Shown piece by piece: positions 28,622 to 39,605 of a DNA stretch of 64,000 nucleotides. Below the pieces are notes generated by a model. It made no database searches. It saw nothing but the letters and a program-made list of their open reading frames with translations, and was not told the DNA's origin. The stretch covers positions 1 to 64,000 of the forward strand of contig NZ_JAHQZT010000011.1 of NCBI RefSeq assembly GCF_019061305.1, written 5' to 3'. Numbering within the stretch: position 1 is the first letter of the stretch; each line of letters opens with the position of its first letter. Origin of the DNA: Marinobacterium weihaiense (GTDB lineage Bacteria > Pseudomonadota > Gammaproteobacteria > Pseudomonadales > Balneatricaceae). The translations under genes and the position numbers were made by a program.

Positions 28622-29680
28622 TCAGGCCTCCAGGCCGCGCAGTTCGACCTGCTCTTCGCCTTCAGTGGCGGCTTCGATCTGACCGATCAGCCAGGCGTTT
28701 TCGCCTTCGCCCTGCAATAGTGCGATCGCTTCGTCAGCCTTGTCAGCCGGAACGGCAATGACCATGCCCACGCCGCAGTTCAGAGTGCGGTACATTTCAC
28801 GGGTTTCAACGTTGCCGCCTTCCTGCAGCCACTTGAATACCGGCGGCATTTCCCAGGAAGTGACATCAATCACGGCCTTGGCGGATTCCGGCAGTACGCG
28901 CGGAATGTTTTCCAGCAGGCCGCCACCCGTGATATGCGACAGGGCATTGACCTGAGATTCGCGAATCAGTTTCAGCAGCTGCTTGACGTAGATGCGGGTC
29001 GGTTCCAGCAGGGCTTCGGCCAGGGTTTTGTCACCCATCGGCTGCTGCAGGTCGGCATTGGTGACTTCCAGGATCTTGCGGATCAGCGAGTAGCCGTTGG
29101 AATGCGGCCCGGAAGAGGCCAGACCGATCAGCGCGTCACCGACCTGAACCTGTTTGCCGTCGATGATTTCGTCCTTTTCCACCACGCCGACACAGAAACC
29201 GGCCAGGTCATAGTCATCCCCTTCGTACATACCTGGCATTTCGGCCGTTTCGCCGCCAACCAGTGCGGCACCGGCCAGTTCACAGCCGGCACCGATGCCG
29301 GTGACGACGTCTGCTGCCATGTCGACGTTGAGGCGGCCTGTGGCATAGTAATCTAGGAACAGCAGCGGCTCGGCACCGGCCACAACCAAGTCGTTGACGC
29401 ACATGGCCACCAGGTCGATACCAATGGTGTCATGCTTGCCCAAGTCCATCGCCAGGCGCAGCTTGGTGCCGACACCGTCGGTGCCGGTTACCAGTACCGG
29501 TTTCTTGTAACCTTCCGGCAGTTCGCACAGCGCGCCGAAACCACCCAGTCCACCCATCACTTCAGGACGGGCAGTGCGTTTGGCGACACCTTTAATACGC
29601 TCGACCAGGGCGTTACCTGCATCGATATCAACGCCGGCATCCTTGTAGCTCAGGGAAGTTTTTTCAGAACCTGTAGACAT
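28622..29680 (-). CDS. purM: Phosphoribosylformylglycinamidine cyclo-ligase
   Basis: AIR synthetase, step 5 of purine synthesis, cytosolic. About 352 residues from ATG 29680; an in-frame TTG at 29692 would add four. Visible motifs are the N-terminal [27 protein letters not shown] (nucleotide binding), [29 protein letters not shown], and [13 protein letters not shown]. It heads the operon purM-purN-DUF3108-yfcL. It is read divergently from hda, as in many relatives. Confidence 0.97.
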   Translation of the reverse strand: MSTGSEKTSLSYKDAGVDIDAGNALVERIKGVAKRTARPEVMGGLGGFGALCELPEGYKKPVLVTGTDGVGTKLRLAMDLGKHDTIGIDLVAMCVNDLVVAGAEPLLFLDYYATGRLNVDMAADVVTGIGAGCELAGAALVGGETAEMPGMYEGDDYDLAGFCVGVVEKDEIIDGKQVQVGDALIGLASSGPHSNGYSLIRKILEVTNADLQQPMGDKTLAEALLEPTRIYVKQLLKLIRESQVNALSHITGGGLLENIPRVLPESAKAVIDVTSWEMPPVFKWLQEGGNVETREMYRTLNCGVGMVIAVPADKADEAIALLQGEGENAWLIGQIEAATEGEEQVELRGLEA

Positions 29681-29830
29681 GGGTGTAGTCAACCTTTAAA
29701 GCGGGAAATAATCGGTAAAAAATTATCGAGCTAGTTTATCAGGTTGCGGGCGCTCTGTGTTAGAGTTACGCGCGTCATTTATTGGCTGGACGCAATTACC
29801 GGTTTAGGCACACCCATTAAGACGCTTGCA

Positions 29831-30553
29831 GTGACACAGAAACAGAACAGTCGTACCGCTGCACCCATGCAGCTACCCTTGGGGATTGGTCTCAGAGACG
29901 ATGCCCGTTTCGAAAACTTCGTGCGTGGTCGCAACGGGTTGGTTTGTGCTGCCCTGGAAAAGGCAGCGTCGGGTTTTGGTGAACAGTACCTTTACCTGTG
30001 GGGCCATGTCGGCACCGGATGCTCTCACCTGTTGCAGTCCTGCTGCCATGCGTCTGACCCTGTCCGTCGCAGCGCGGTTTATCTGCCGCTGGCCGAGTTG
30101 AAAGAATACGGCCCGCGTATTCTGGAAGATTTCGATCAGCTGGATTTGGTGTGCATCGACAATCTCGAACAGGTTGCCGGCGATGCGGCCTGGGAAGAAG
30201 CGTTGTTCCATCTTTATAACCGGATGCGTGCCAACGGACATGTGCTGATCATCGCCGCCAGTCTGCCGCCGGCCAAGCTGGGCATCAAACTGGCAGATCT
30301 GGAGTCCCGTCTTAACTGGGGCATGGTGTTCCAGCTGCAGCCACTGGACGATGACACCAAGGTGGTGGCGCTCAAGGCCCGCGCCCGTGCCCGTGGCCTG
30401 CAGCTGAGTGACGAAGTCATTCGCTACCTGATGCATCACGGCAGCCGCAACATGGCGCACCTGCTGGTGACACTGGACAAGCTGGATGTGGCCTCGTTGA
30501 GCGCCCAGCGCAAGATTACCGTCCCCTTCGTCAAGCAGGTGATGAACTGGTGA
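29831..30553 (+). CDS. hda: DnaA regulatory inactivator Hda
   Basis: AAA+ protein that, with the beta clamp, stimulates hydrolysis of DnaA-bound ATP and prevents over-initiation. About 240 residues from the GTG at 29831. The clamp-binding QLPLGI element lies near the N-terminus, then LRDDARFENFV, Walker A LWGHVGTGCSHLL, Walker B LVCIDNLEQVAGD, ESRLNWGMVFQLQP (sensor region) and a DnaA-like lid. The true start is unclear: no strong ribosome site is seen, and ATG 29867 would cut close to the clamp motif. Overlaps the next gene by 4 bp. Confidence 0.88.
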   Translation: MTQKQNSRTAAPMQLPLGIGLRDDARFENFVRGRNGLVCAALEKAASGFGEQYLYLWGHVGTGCSHLLQSCCHASDPVRRSAVYLPLAELKEYGPRILEDFDQLDLVCIDNLEQVAGDAAWEEALFHLYNRMRANGHVLIIAASLPPAKLGIKLADLESRLNWGMVFQLQPLDDDTKVVALKARARARGLQLSDEVIRYLMHHGSRNMAHLLVTLDKLDVASLSAQRKITVPFVKQVMNW

Positions 30554-31263
30554 GCCAGTTCAAAACCGCAGCCGCCTTCACGATTATCGAACATACCCCG
30601 CGCTTTGTTGTAATCGACAAGGCGCCGGGCATCAGCATGCACAAGGATGATCAGGACGCCGGGCTCGCCATGCTGTTGGAGCAGGTGCTGGGACAAAAGG
30701 TCTGGCCGGTGCACCGTCTGGACAAGGTGACATCGGGCGTTATGGTGTTCGCGCTCTCGGCCGCCGTGGCTGCCGAGCTATCGGCTGCCTTTGCCGAGCA
30801 GCGTGTCAGCAAGCTGTATCTGGCGTTGAGTGATCGCAAGCCCTCCAAAAAGCAGGGGCGAGTTGAAGGCGGCATGGTACGCAGTCGACGCAGCAGCTGG
30901 CGTCTGACCCGTGAACGTGACAATTTTGCCCGTACCGAATTTTACAGCGCCTCTCTCCAGCCGGGTCTGAGAGCCTTTCTCTGCCGTCCCTATACCGGTA
31001 AAACGCACCAGATTCGGGTGGCGCTGAAAAGCATCGGCGCGCCCATTATCGGCGATGCCATCTACCACGAAATCGTCGAACCGATACCGGATCGCACCTA
31101 CCTCCACGCCTGGCAGCTGAGATTTATCCTGGGCAAGGAGTTGTTCGTCTTTCGTGCCGATCCGTCCATTGGTGAGCTGTTCCATCTGCCCGCGCTGGAC
31201 GAATTGCTGGCGGGCGACTGGTCCGATCCCTTTTCCCTGCGCTGGCATGGTGCCGATAACTGA
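30550..31263 (+). CDS. RluA-family RNA pseudouridine synthase
   Basis: 237 residues. Contains the catalytic HRLDKVTSGVMVFAL motif (Asp of RLD) and the C-terminal RPYTGKTHQIRVAL block. There is no N-terminal S4 domain. It belongs to the short RluA-like group; the RNA target cannot be inferred. The GTG start overlaps the hda stop by 4 bp, so the two are coupled. Confidence 0.88.
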   Translation: MSQFKTAAAFTIIEHTPRFVVIDKAPGISMHKDDQDAGLAMLLEQVLGQKVWPVHRLDKVTSGVMVFALSAAVAAELSAAFAEQRVSKLYLALSDRKPSKKQGRVEGGMVRSRRSSWRLTRERDNFARTEFYSASLQPGLRAFLCRPYTGKTHQIRVALKSIGAPIIGDAIYHEIVEPIPDRTYLHAWQLRFILGKELFVFRADPSIGELFHLPALDELLAGDWSDPFSLRWHGADN

Positions 31264-31280
31264 ACTATCATGCGCGCCCT

Positions 31281-31523
31281 ATGATGACTGATCAAAAAAT
31301 GAACGAAAATCGCGTGCCGCGGGATTTTTACGCCCGCGAAACTGAAGAACAGCAACTGTTTCTGACCGACACCTGGTGTGATCATTGCCAGCAGCTGGGG
31401 CTGGGGATGTGTGACCCCGAGGAGTATGAACTCTTTGGCATGATCTTTATCGAAGGCAAGTGCAATGGGTGCGGCGAAACCGTACTGACCGAGTTGACCG
31501 AGGATGATTTCGACGATGAGTGA
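31281..31523 (+). CDS. Small zinc-ribbon-like conserved protein
   Basis: 80 residues with two cysteine pairs, CDHC (about residues 33-36) and CNGC (about 61-64). The spacing suits one zinc site. The C-terminus is very acidic (LTEDDFDDE). Its end overlaps the tcdA start by 8 bp (ATGAGTGA), so it may be co-translated with the tRNA-modification enzyme. Function unknown. Confidence 0.7.
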   Translation: MMTDQKMNENRVPRDFYARETEEQQLFLTDTWCDHCQQLGLGMCDPEEYELFGMIFIEGKCNGCGETVLTELTEDDFDDE

Positions 31524-32313
31524 GGCTGTCGATCAACGCTTTGGCGGCACCGCCCGTCTGTATGGTCTGGATGAGTTGGCGCTGTTCCAGCGTTCTCATG
31601 TGGCCGTGATCGGCATCGGTGGCGTGGGTTCCTGGGTGGCTGAGGCGTTGGCCCGCAGCGGCATTGGGGAAATCACCCTGATCGATCTGGACGATGTCTG
31701 TGTCACCAATACAAACCGCCAGATCCATGCACTCAGCTCTACCATCGGTCAGTCCAAGGTGGCGGTGATGGCGGATCGGATTCGCGATATCAACCCGGAT
31801 TGCCTGGTGCATGAGGTGGAAGCCTTTGCCACCCGTGACAATCTGGATGAGCTGCTGCACGAAGAGCTCAGTTACGTGGTCGATGCCATCGACAGCGTCA
31901 AGGACAAGGCGGCCATCATCGCCTGGTGCAAGCGGCGCAAAGTGCCGGTGATCACCATCGGCGGCGCCGGTGGCCAGGTCGATCCGACCCTGATTCGCGT
32001 GGCCGACCTGACCCGCACCCAGACCGATCCGCTGGCCGCCAAGGTGCGCTCCTTTCTGCGTCGCCATTACCGTTTCAGCAGCAGCGGTCGCCGCTTTGCC
32101 GTGGAGTGCGTCTACTCGGAAGAGCAGCTGCGCTACCCGCAGCCGGACGGCAGCGTCTGTCAGCAGAAAAGCGTGATGGAAAACGGCACCCGTCTCGATT
32201 GCGCCGGCGGCTTTGGTGCCACCACGGTGGTGACCGCGACCTTCGGCTTTGTTGCCGTATCGCGGGTATTGAAAAAACTTCAGGAGCGCGCGGCTCGCGA
32301 GCAGGCGCTCTGA
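31516..32313 (+). CDS. tcdA: tRNA ct6A37 synthase TcdA (CsdL)
   Basis: E1-like enzyme that cyclises t6A37 to ct6A in ANN-decoding tRNAs using ATP. 265 residues. The start MSEAVDQRFGG... matches the family; ATG 31504 also exists but sits on its own ribosome site. Motifs are HVAVIGIGGVGSWVAEAL (ATP loop), LIDLDDVCVTNTNRQ, VVDAIDSVKDKAAI and VITIGGAGGQVDPTLI. The CsdA/CsdE sulfur partners are not nearby. Confidence 0.93.
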   Translation: MSEAVDQRFGGTARLYGLDELALFQRSHVAVIGIGGVGSWVAEALARSGIGEITLIDLDDVCVTNTNRQIHALSSTIGQSKVAVMADRIRDINPDCLVHEVEAFATRDNLDELLHEELSYVVDAIDSVKDKAAIIAWCKRRKVPVITIGGAGGQVDPTLIRVADLTRTQTDPLAAKVRSFLRRHYRFSSSGRRFAVECVYSEEQLRYPQPDGSVCQQKSVMENGTRLDCAGGFGATTVVTATFGFVAVSRVLKKLQERAAREQAL

Positions 32314-32403
32314 TTCACCCGAGGCGGGCTGGATGCAGTTTCCGGCCACCTCTTCATTCATGCTCCGGATTTACGCTCCGGACCGCAAGAACAGGAAAAC
32401 CCC

Positions 32404-33390
32404 ATGTCCAGCACTGTAGTCTGTGCCCTGTACAAATTCGTTACTCTGGAAAACTTCGAGCAGCTGCGTCAGCCGCTGCATGATTTGATGGTGGAGCAGG
32501 GCGTGCGTGGCACCCTGCTGCTGGCCAGTGAAGGCATCAACGGCACCATCGCCGGCAGCCGTGAAGGCATCGATGCGGTGCTGGCCTGGCTCAAGTCCGA
32601 CCCGCGTCTGGCCGAGCTGGACTACAAGGAATCGTTCGACGAGAGTAATCCCTTCTACCGCACCAAGGTAAAGCTGAAGAAAGAGATCGTCACCCTGGGT
32701 GTCGAGGGCATCGATCCCAAGCGTGTGGTCGGCACCTACGTCAAGCCGCAGGACTGGAATGCGCTGATCTCTGACACGGACGTGATCCTGATTGACACCC
32801 GTAATGACTACGAAGTGCAGATCGGCACCTTCAAACATGCGGTCAACCCGCAGACCGATACCTTCCGTGAATTTCCGCAGTATGTGCAGGAGAATCTGGA
32901 CCCGCAGAAGCACAAGAAAGTGGCCATGTTCTGCACCGGCGGTATCCGTTGCGAAAAGTCCACGGCCTACCTGAAAGAGCAGGGCTTCGACGAGGTGTAT
33001 CACCTGGAAGGCGGGATCCTCAAATACCTGGAAGAGGTGCCGCAGGAGCAGACGATGTGGGAGGGCGAATGCTTTGTCTTCGACAACCGCGTCTCGGTCA
33101 ACCACAGTCTGGAAAAGGGTGAATACGACCAGTGTCACGCCTGCCGTATGCCGATCACCGCAGAGGACAAGGCCAGCGAGCAGTATGAAAAGGGCGTCAG
33201 TTGCCCGCACTGTTTTGATCGTCTGACCGAGCGCCAGCGCGAGCGTTTTGTGCAGCGCGAAAAGCAGGCGCAGCTGGCCAAGGCGCGTGGCGAGGCTCAT
33301 ATCGGTGCCGAGGCCAATGATGTGATCGAGAAGCGTCGCCAGCTCAAGGCGGAGCAGCGCGAAGCGCAGAAAAAACGATCAGCCTCCTGA
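32404..33390 (+). CDS. trhO: tRNA uridine(34) hydroxylase TrhO (YceA)
   Basis: Rhodanese-family enzyme for oxygen-dependent formation of ho5U34. 328 residues: N-terminal acylphosphatase-like domain ([16 protein letters not shown]), then rhodanese domain with the active Cys177 in [14 protein letters not shown]-terminal zinc-binding CHAC...CPHC region and a charged tail follow. CAGGAAAA precedes the ATG. It follows tcdA, another anticodon-loop modifier, after 90 bp. Confidence 0.95.
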   Translation: MSSTVVCALYKFVTLENFEQLRQPLHDLMVEQGVRGTLLLASEGINGTIAGSREGIDAVLAWLKSDPRLAELDYKESFDESNPFYRTKVKLKKEIVTLGVEGIDPKRVVGTYVKPQDWNALISDTDVILIDTRNDYEVQIGTFKHAVNPQTDTFREFPQYVQENLDPQKHKKVAMFCTGGIRCEKSTAYLKEQGFDEVYHLEGGILKYLEEVPQEQTMWEGECFVFDNRVSVNHSLEKGEYDQCHACRMPITAEDKASEQYEKGVSCPHCFDRLTERQRERFVQREKQAQLAKARGEAHIGAEANDVIEKRRQLKAEQREAQKKRSAS

Positions 33391-33400
33391 TTATCAAGCA

Positions 33401-33431
33401 AAAAAAGGCCCCGCCTGAAACAGGTGGGGCC
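33401..33431 (-). terminator. Rho-independent terminator (minus strand)
   Basis: An 11-bp stem with one G-U pair (33407-33417 with 33421-33431) and an AAA loop is followed on the minus strand by seven T (complement of 33401-33406 and its flank). It lies 16 bp past trhO but points the other way, so it would end leftward transcripts from the XRE regulator and shield trhO. Confidence 0.7.
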
Positions 33432-33545
33432 CAATGTGCAAACAACTCAAAACGGCCAGAGTTGGAAACGGGAATCCGAAAGAGCGCCAGGAAGAGGGCT
33501 CTCCCCCGTGTTCTGTCACCAGAACAGGTTAAATACTAACCGATT

Positions 33546-33560
33546 TTGTGCGATGCACAA
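33546..33560. repeat. Perfect 6-bp inverted repeat in the trhO/regulator gap
   Basis: TTGTGC-GAT-GCACAA is a perfect palindrome. It is followed at 33562-33580 by a weak AGCGT/ACGCT hairpin with TTTT, a possible plus-strand terminator for trhO. The region 33432-33647 is AT-rich and holds no gene. The role of the palindrome is unknown. Confidence 0.4.
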
Positions 33561-33647
33561 TAGCGTGTTTAGACGCTTTTGTTCTAACAAGGCGTTTTTT
33601 TGTGCAGTGCAACACCGGCGACTCCGATGCCAGCCGTGCCCACCCCG

Positions 33648-34475
33648 CTAGCGGCCGGTGTGATGGCGTGCCCGAAAGTGTATTTCATCCTCCCGCATTG
33701 TATTGCTGACGGCCGCGACTATGGCCGGGTCCAGGCCTTCACTGTTCGGCTCGATCAGCCCGCACATTGCCAGTGCTTTGCGTACGCGGATGTGCGTGCC
33801 CAGATATTCATAGAGCACCCGGGTGCAGCAGGGCATGCGTTCGCTGTTATCGGATACGCCGATGCGCAGCCCGGTCAGGCGCGTCAGCCGGTTTCGGAAG
33901 CTGGGGAACAGAATGGTCTGCGTCAGTTCGTGTCGGTTCAGGGTTTCATAGTCGCTCAGAAACAGGCGGTCACTGAGCATGACCACCACGCCCTGGTAGC
34001 GGTTGTGGCAGGCCGGCTGGCCGGGCTCCGGCTGCATGCGTTCGGTACGCTGAAACAGGTAGCGCCCGTCGTGTTCTTCGATGCTGACCAGCGTACGTAT
34101 CAGCTTGCCAGGCGTTGACATCGACAGGTAGTACTCGAAATAGTGCCCCAGGTAGCGATCCAGGCCGCTTTTGCCAATGCGGCACAGGTGATCGACATGC
34201 TCGCTGATCAGGTCGCTGGCGGGGGCGGTCGATGGGTGCTGGCCGGGGCGTACCTGTACCAGACGCTGAAACTGATCGTGCGGCAACAGGATTTCATGCA
34301 CTTCCACCCCGAAAAAGTCACACAGTCGCCGCAGCGTATTGGCTGAGGGCTTGTAACGACCGCTGAGGTAGCGGTTGAACTGGGGGCGGTTGATCTCCAG
34401 CCGACGACAGACTTCGGCAATGGACTTGTGATAGCTGCACAGCAGGCGCAGGTTCTGAGCAAAATCTTCGTTCAA
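33648..34475 (-). CDS. XRE-type HTH transcriptional regulator
   Basis: 275 residues from a TTG start at 34475 with GAGG eight bases upstream. This start gives the NEDFAQNLRLLCSYHKSIAEVCRRL opening that I associate with this regulator group; an ATG at 34556 would add 27 less conserved residues. The HTH spans about residues 10-60 (INRPQFNRYLSGRYKPS). The remaining 200 residues form a ligand or oligomerisation domain of unknown type. It is divergent from the AGCS symporter and may control that symporter and aspA-ansA, which is inferred only from position. Confidence 0.75.
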   Translation of the reverse strand: MNEDFAQNLRLLCSYHKSIAEVCRRLEINRPQFNRYLSGRYKPSANTLRRLCDFFGVEVHEILLPHDQFQRLVQVRPGQHPSTAPASDLISEHVDHLCRIGKSGLDRYLGHYFEYYLSMSTPGKLIRTLVSIEEHDGRYLFQRTERMQPEPGQPACHNRYQGVVVMLSDRLFLSDYETLNRHELTQTILFPSFRNRLTRLTGLRIGVSDNSERMPCCTRVLYEYLGTHIRVRKALAMCGLIEPNSEGLDPAIVAAVSNTMREDEIHFRARHHTGR

Positions 34476-34656
34476 ACGCGTGACCTCGTGATGGAGAGCC
34501 GTTGTGGTGAAAAGTGCGCCAATAAGCGCTATTCCCGAGTGATGCGCTAACCGCATCAAAATGCGCCATCCCGTAGCCAGTGTGTCAAATTTTAACAGCG
34601 CACCGTGGCTGGTTAAATGCTTCGCTTTCTCACAACAAGAATAGCGGAGTACATCG

Positions 34657-36123
34657 ATGTTGGATTTTCTCAACGATATTCTTTGGGGCAAGATACTGAT
34701 CGCCTTGTTGATCGCGATCGGCGTCGGCTTCACCGTGGCCTCCCGATTCGTTCAGTTTCGCTACTTCGGTCGCATGTTCCGAATTCTTGGTGCCAGTCAG
34801 GCGTTCAAGCACGACAAGCATGGCCATCTGAGCTCCTTTCAGGCCTTGCTGCTGTCTGTGGCCGGCCGTGTTGGTGGCGGCAACATTGCTGGTGTGGCCG
34901 TTGCCATCACTCTGGGCGGGCCCGGCGCCGTATTCTGGATGTGGGTGGTTGGCATGATGGGCATGGCGACCAGCTTTCTGGAATGTACGCTGGCGCAGAC
35001 CTACAAACAGGCCGAGCCTGACGGTACCTACCGCGGCGGTCCAGCGCACTATATCGCCCGTGGCCTGGGGCCGCGCTGGAAATGGCTGGCCGCGCTGTAT
35101 TCGGTGCTGCTGCTGGTAACCTTCGGATTCTGCTTTACGGCGCTGCAGTCCTACGCGGTGGCGACCTCCGTGGGTGATGCCTTCGGTGTGCCCGTGTTCT
35201 ACACCGGTATCGGCCTGGCCATGATTGTCGGCATGATCATCTTCGGCGGCGTCAAGCGTATCGCCAAGGTGGCCGAGGTGTTGGTGCCGGTCATGGCGGG
35301 TGGCTATCTGCTGATCGCCTTTGTGGTGCTGGGAATGAACTTCGACCGTATCCCGGATGTCCTGTCCCTGATCGTAAAAAGTGCCTTCGGCCTGGAGCCG
35401 TTGGTCGGCGGCGGTATCGGTGCAGCCATTCTGATGGGCGTCAAGCGTGGTCTGTTCTCCAACGAGGCGGGTCTGGGCAGTGCGCCCAACGTGGCAGCGG
35501 TGGCCTATGTGCCGCACCCGGCGAACCAGGGCATCGTGCAGGCGTTCTCCGTGTTCATCGATACGCTGATTATCTGTTCGGCCACGGCGTTCATCATTCT
35601 CCTCAGTGGCGTTTACGAACCGGGCAGTGGTGTCAGTGTCGAAGGCGTGGCATTGACGCAGTCGGCTCTGGCGGATCACGTGGGTGACTGGGGACGCATC
35701 TTTGTCAGCATCGCACTGCTGCTGTTCGGCTTCAGTACCGTGCTCTACAACTATTATCTGGGTGAGAACAGCCTCAACTTTTTCAGCACCGAAAACGCGA
35801 ACCTGCTCAACGGTTTTCGTGTGCTGATCATCGGTCTGGTGTGCTGGGGCTCGACCACCGATCTGAGCACCGTGTTCGGCTTTGCTGATATCACCATGGG
35901 CCTGCTGGCGCTGGTGAACCTGATTGCGCTGCTGTTCCTGATCAAGCCGGGCCTGCGTATCCTGCGCGACTTTGATCGCCAGGTGGCGGACGGGGTTGAG
36001 CAACCGGTGTTCGATGCCAGCCAGTTCCGCGATATGAACGTGGATCAGGATGCCTGGGAGATCGAGCCGGAAGACCTGGAACGACTCAAGCAACGTGAAG
36101 CCGCACTGAAAGCGGGCAACTAA
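34657..36123 (+). CDS. Alanine/glycine:cation symporter (AGCS family)
   Basis: 488-residue inner-membrane transporter with about 11 helices. Family signatures include VAGRVGGGNIAGVAVAITLGGPGAVFWMW, GTYRGGPAHYIARGLG and the conserved RGLFSNEAGLGSAPN. The family takes up alanine, glycine or related small amino acids with sodium or protons. GGAG precedes the ATG. A strong terminator follows, so it is a separate unit from aspA downstream. The neighbouring aspartase and asparaginase hint that its physiological substrate could be related to that pathway. Confidence 0.92.
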   Translation: MLDFLNDILWGKILIALLIAIGVGFTVASRFVQFRYFGRMFRILGASQAFKHDKHGHLSSFQALLLSVAGRVGGGNIAGVAVAITLGGPGAVFWMWVVGMMGMATSFLECTLAQTYKQAEPDGTYRGGPAHYIARGLGPRWKWLAALYSVLLLVTFGFCFTALQSYAVATSVGDAFGVPVFYTGIGLAMIVGMIIFGGVKRIAKVAEVLVPVMAGGYLLIAFVVLGMNFDRIPDVLSLIVKSAFGLEPLVGGGIGAAILMGVKRGLFSNEAGLGSAPNVAAVAYVPHPANQGIVQAFSVFIDTLIICSATAFIILLSGVYEPGSGVSVEGVALTQSALADHVGDWGRIFVSIALLLFGFSTVLYNYYLGENSLNFFSTENANLLNGFRVLIIGLVCWGSTTDLSTVFGFADITMGLLALVNLIALLFLIKPGLRILRDFDRQVADGVEQPVFDASQFRDMNVDQDAWEIEPEDLERLKQREAALKAGN

Positions 36124-36140
36124 CCCTTTCTTCTCCATTT

Positions 36141-36175
36141 GCTCCCGGACTGTTGCCGACCCCGGGAGCCTTTTT
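36141..36175 (+). terminator. Rho-independent terminator after the AGCS gene
   Basis: GCTCCCGG (36141-36148) pairs with CCGGGAGC (36162-36169), followed by TTTTT at 36171-36175. It lies 18 bp past the symporter stop and 21 bp before the aspA start. Confidence 0.85.
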
Positions 36176-36195
36176 ATTCCGTTAGCAAAGGTCTG

Positions 36196-37604
<1,409 letters not shown>

Positions 37605-37608
<4 letters not shown>

Positions 37609-38612
37609 ATGCCCGCGTATTGGTGATCTACACCGGTGGCACCATCGGCATGGTGGCCTCGGCAGCCGGCTATGTGCCCCAGGCGGGACTGGAGGCCCGG
37701 CTGCGGGCACAGCTGGGCGAACGCGCATTGCCACCGTTCGAACTGCTGGAGTATGACCGGTTGCTCGACAGTGCCAGCCTGGTGCCGGATGACTGGGCGC
37801 GCATCGCACGGACCCTGCAGACGCACTGGCACGCGTACAGCGGCTTCGTGATTTTGCACGGTACCGACACCATGGCTTATACCGCCTCGGCGCTGTCCTT
37901 CATGCTGGCGAGCCAAGACAAGCCGGTGATTCTGACCGGCTCACAGATTCCGTTGAGCGAGTCGCGCAGTGATGCGCTGGACAATCTGGTCACGGCGCTG
38001 ATGTTGGCGTCGCGACCGGAGTTGGCCGAGGTGTGTATCTGCTTCAATGGACGCCTGTTGCGTGGCAATCGCAGTCGCAAGGTGAAAAGCAGTGGCCTGG
38101 ATGCCTTCGACTCACCCAACTTCCCCTGGCTGGGGCAGGCGGGGATCGAACTGGCCCTGCGGCAGGACCTGCTGTTGCCGCTAGCCCCGGTCGCGTTCGA
38201 CATCCGTCCGTACGATCCCGAGGCCGTCGTCATGCTGGGGGTTTATCCCGGCATGCCGGCACGGCTGGTGCGCGAGGCACTGGCGCCGGATACGGTGAAG
38301 GGACTGGTCTTGATGACTTATGGCGTTGGTAACCCGCCGGAAGCCGAGCCGGGTCTGATCGATGCGTTGGCGCAAGCCGGTGAGCGTGGTCAGGTGGTGC
38401 TGAATCTGACCCAGTGCCATCAGGGCGCGGTCAGCCAGGGCGCTTATGCCACCGGCGACCGGCTGAACTGTATCGGCGTGGTCCCCGGGTTGGATCTGAC
38501 CCCCGAAGCCGCCTTTGCCAAGCTGCACTATCTGCTGGCACAGGGGCTGACGGCCGATGAGGTGCGCGGGGCGCTGCAGGTGTCGCTGCGGGGCGAGTGT
38601 ACCCCGGCCTAG
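37605..38612 (+). CDS. ansA: Type I L-asparaginase
   Basis: 335-residue cytosolic asparaginase (AnsA type, no signal peptide). The two Thr motifs are VIYTGGTIGMV near the N-terminus and VILHGTDTMAYTASAL, followed by KPVILTGSQIPLSE. It hydrolyses asparagine to aspartate, which the overlapping aspA gene product converts to fumarate, so the pair forms an asparagine-to-TCA-cycle route. Start on the ATGA overlap. Confidence 0.93.
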
Positions 38613-38629
38613 CGTCAGCGCCTCGGGTT

Positions 38630-39502
38630 TCAGAGTTCCAGGTTGAGGTGGCTGAAGCGGAAGGGGTGGGCTTCATAGGTGCCGATGACGCGCACCTCTT
38701 CGGCGAAGAAATGCAGCTCCTGCATGGCAAACTTCATGGCCTGCTGGTGCGGGTGGCCTTCGATGTCGAGATGAAAGCTGGAGACGGTCATGGTTTCGGA
38801 CGCCATGTAGCTTTCCAGCTTGATCATGTTGACGCCGTTGGTGGCAAATCCGCCCAGCGCCTTGTACAGCGCGGCGGGAATGTTGCGCACGCGGAACATC
38901 AGCGAGGTGACGTAGCGCACCTCCGGGTCCAGCACCGGAATCATCTGGTCACGGGACAGAATCATGAAGCGGGTGGTGTTGCCGGTCTTGTCCTGAAAGT
39001 TGTCCTTTAGAATTTCCAGTCCGTACAGTTCGGCGGCCAGGCTTGAGGCGATGGCGGCATGCCCCGGCTGGCGCAGTTCTGCCAGCTCGGCAGCCGAGCC
39101 GGCCGTATCCAGAGCGGCAATGGGCTCGATCCCCAGCATGCGCAGGTTTTCGGCACACTGTGCCAGTGCCTGAGGGTGCGAAGAGACGGTCTTGATATCC
39201 TCAAGCCGGGTGCCCGGCACTGCCAGCAGGCAGTGGTTGACCGGCTCGAAATGTTCGCCGATCACGTGCAGGCGGGTCTTGGGCATCAGGCGGTAGATCT
39301 CTTCCACGCGACCGGCGGTGGAGTTTTCCAGCGGGATCATCGCCAGCTGGGCCTCGCCACGCTCGACCATGAACATCGCTTCCACAAAGGACTCGCAGGC
39401 TTTGGGCGTAAGTTCGGGGTGAACCCGGCGACAGGCCAGGTGAGAGTAGGCGCCTTGGTGGCCCTGGTACGCGATGGTGGTGTGTGCGCTCATGGTATCC
39501 AT
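38630..39502 (-). CDS. Prephenate dehydratase (monofunctional, PDT-ACT)
   Basis: Makes phenylpyruvate from prephenate in phenylalanine synthesis. 290 residues: PDT domain with IAYQGHQGAYSH, MIPLENSTAGRVEE and the catalytic TGNTTRFMIL (TRF at 177-179). An ACT domain with the phenylalanine-binding pattern NVG-type GVNMIKLESYM follows. There is no chorismate mutase domain, so it is not the usual fused PheA of enterics or pseudomonads. Its 3' end faces ansA at 17 bp. Confidence 0.9.
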   Translation of the reverse strand: MDTMSAHTTIAYQGHQGAYSHLACRRVHPELTPKACESFVEAMFMVERGEAQLAMIPLENSTAGRVEEIYRLMPKTRLHVIGEHFEPVNHCLLAVPGTRLEDIKTVSSHPQALAQCAENLRMLGIEPIAALDTAGSAAELAELRQPGHAAIASSLAAELYGLEILKDNFQDKTGNTTRFMILSRDQMIPVLDPEVRYVTSLMFRVRNIPAALYKALGGFATNGVNMIKLESYMASETMTVSSFHLDIEGHPHQQAMKFAMQELHFFAEEVRVIGTYEAHPFRFSHLNLEL

Positions 39503-39605
39503 ACAGTGACAGGGAAAAACGGGCCTGCATTATGGCACAGACCGTCAGCAGCTGAAAAAAATATCCGCTTTTGCTAAGGTCAGCGCGCCCCGATGGAGGA
39601 AGACG

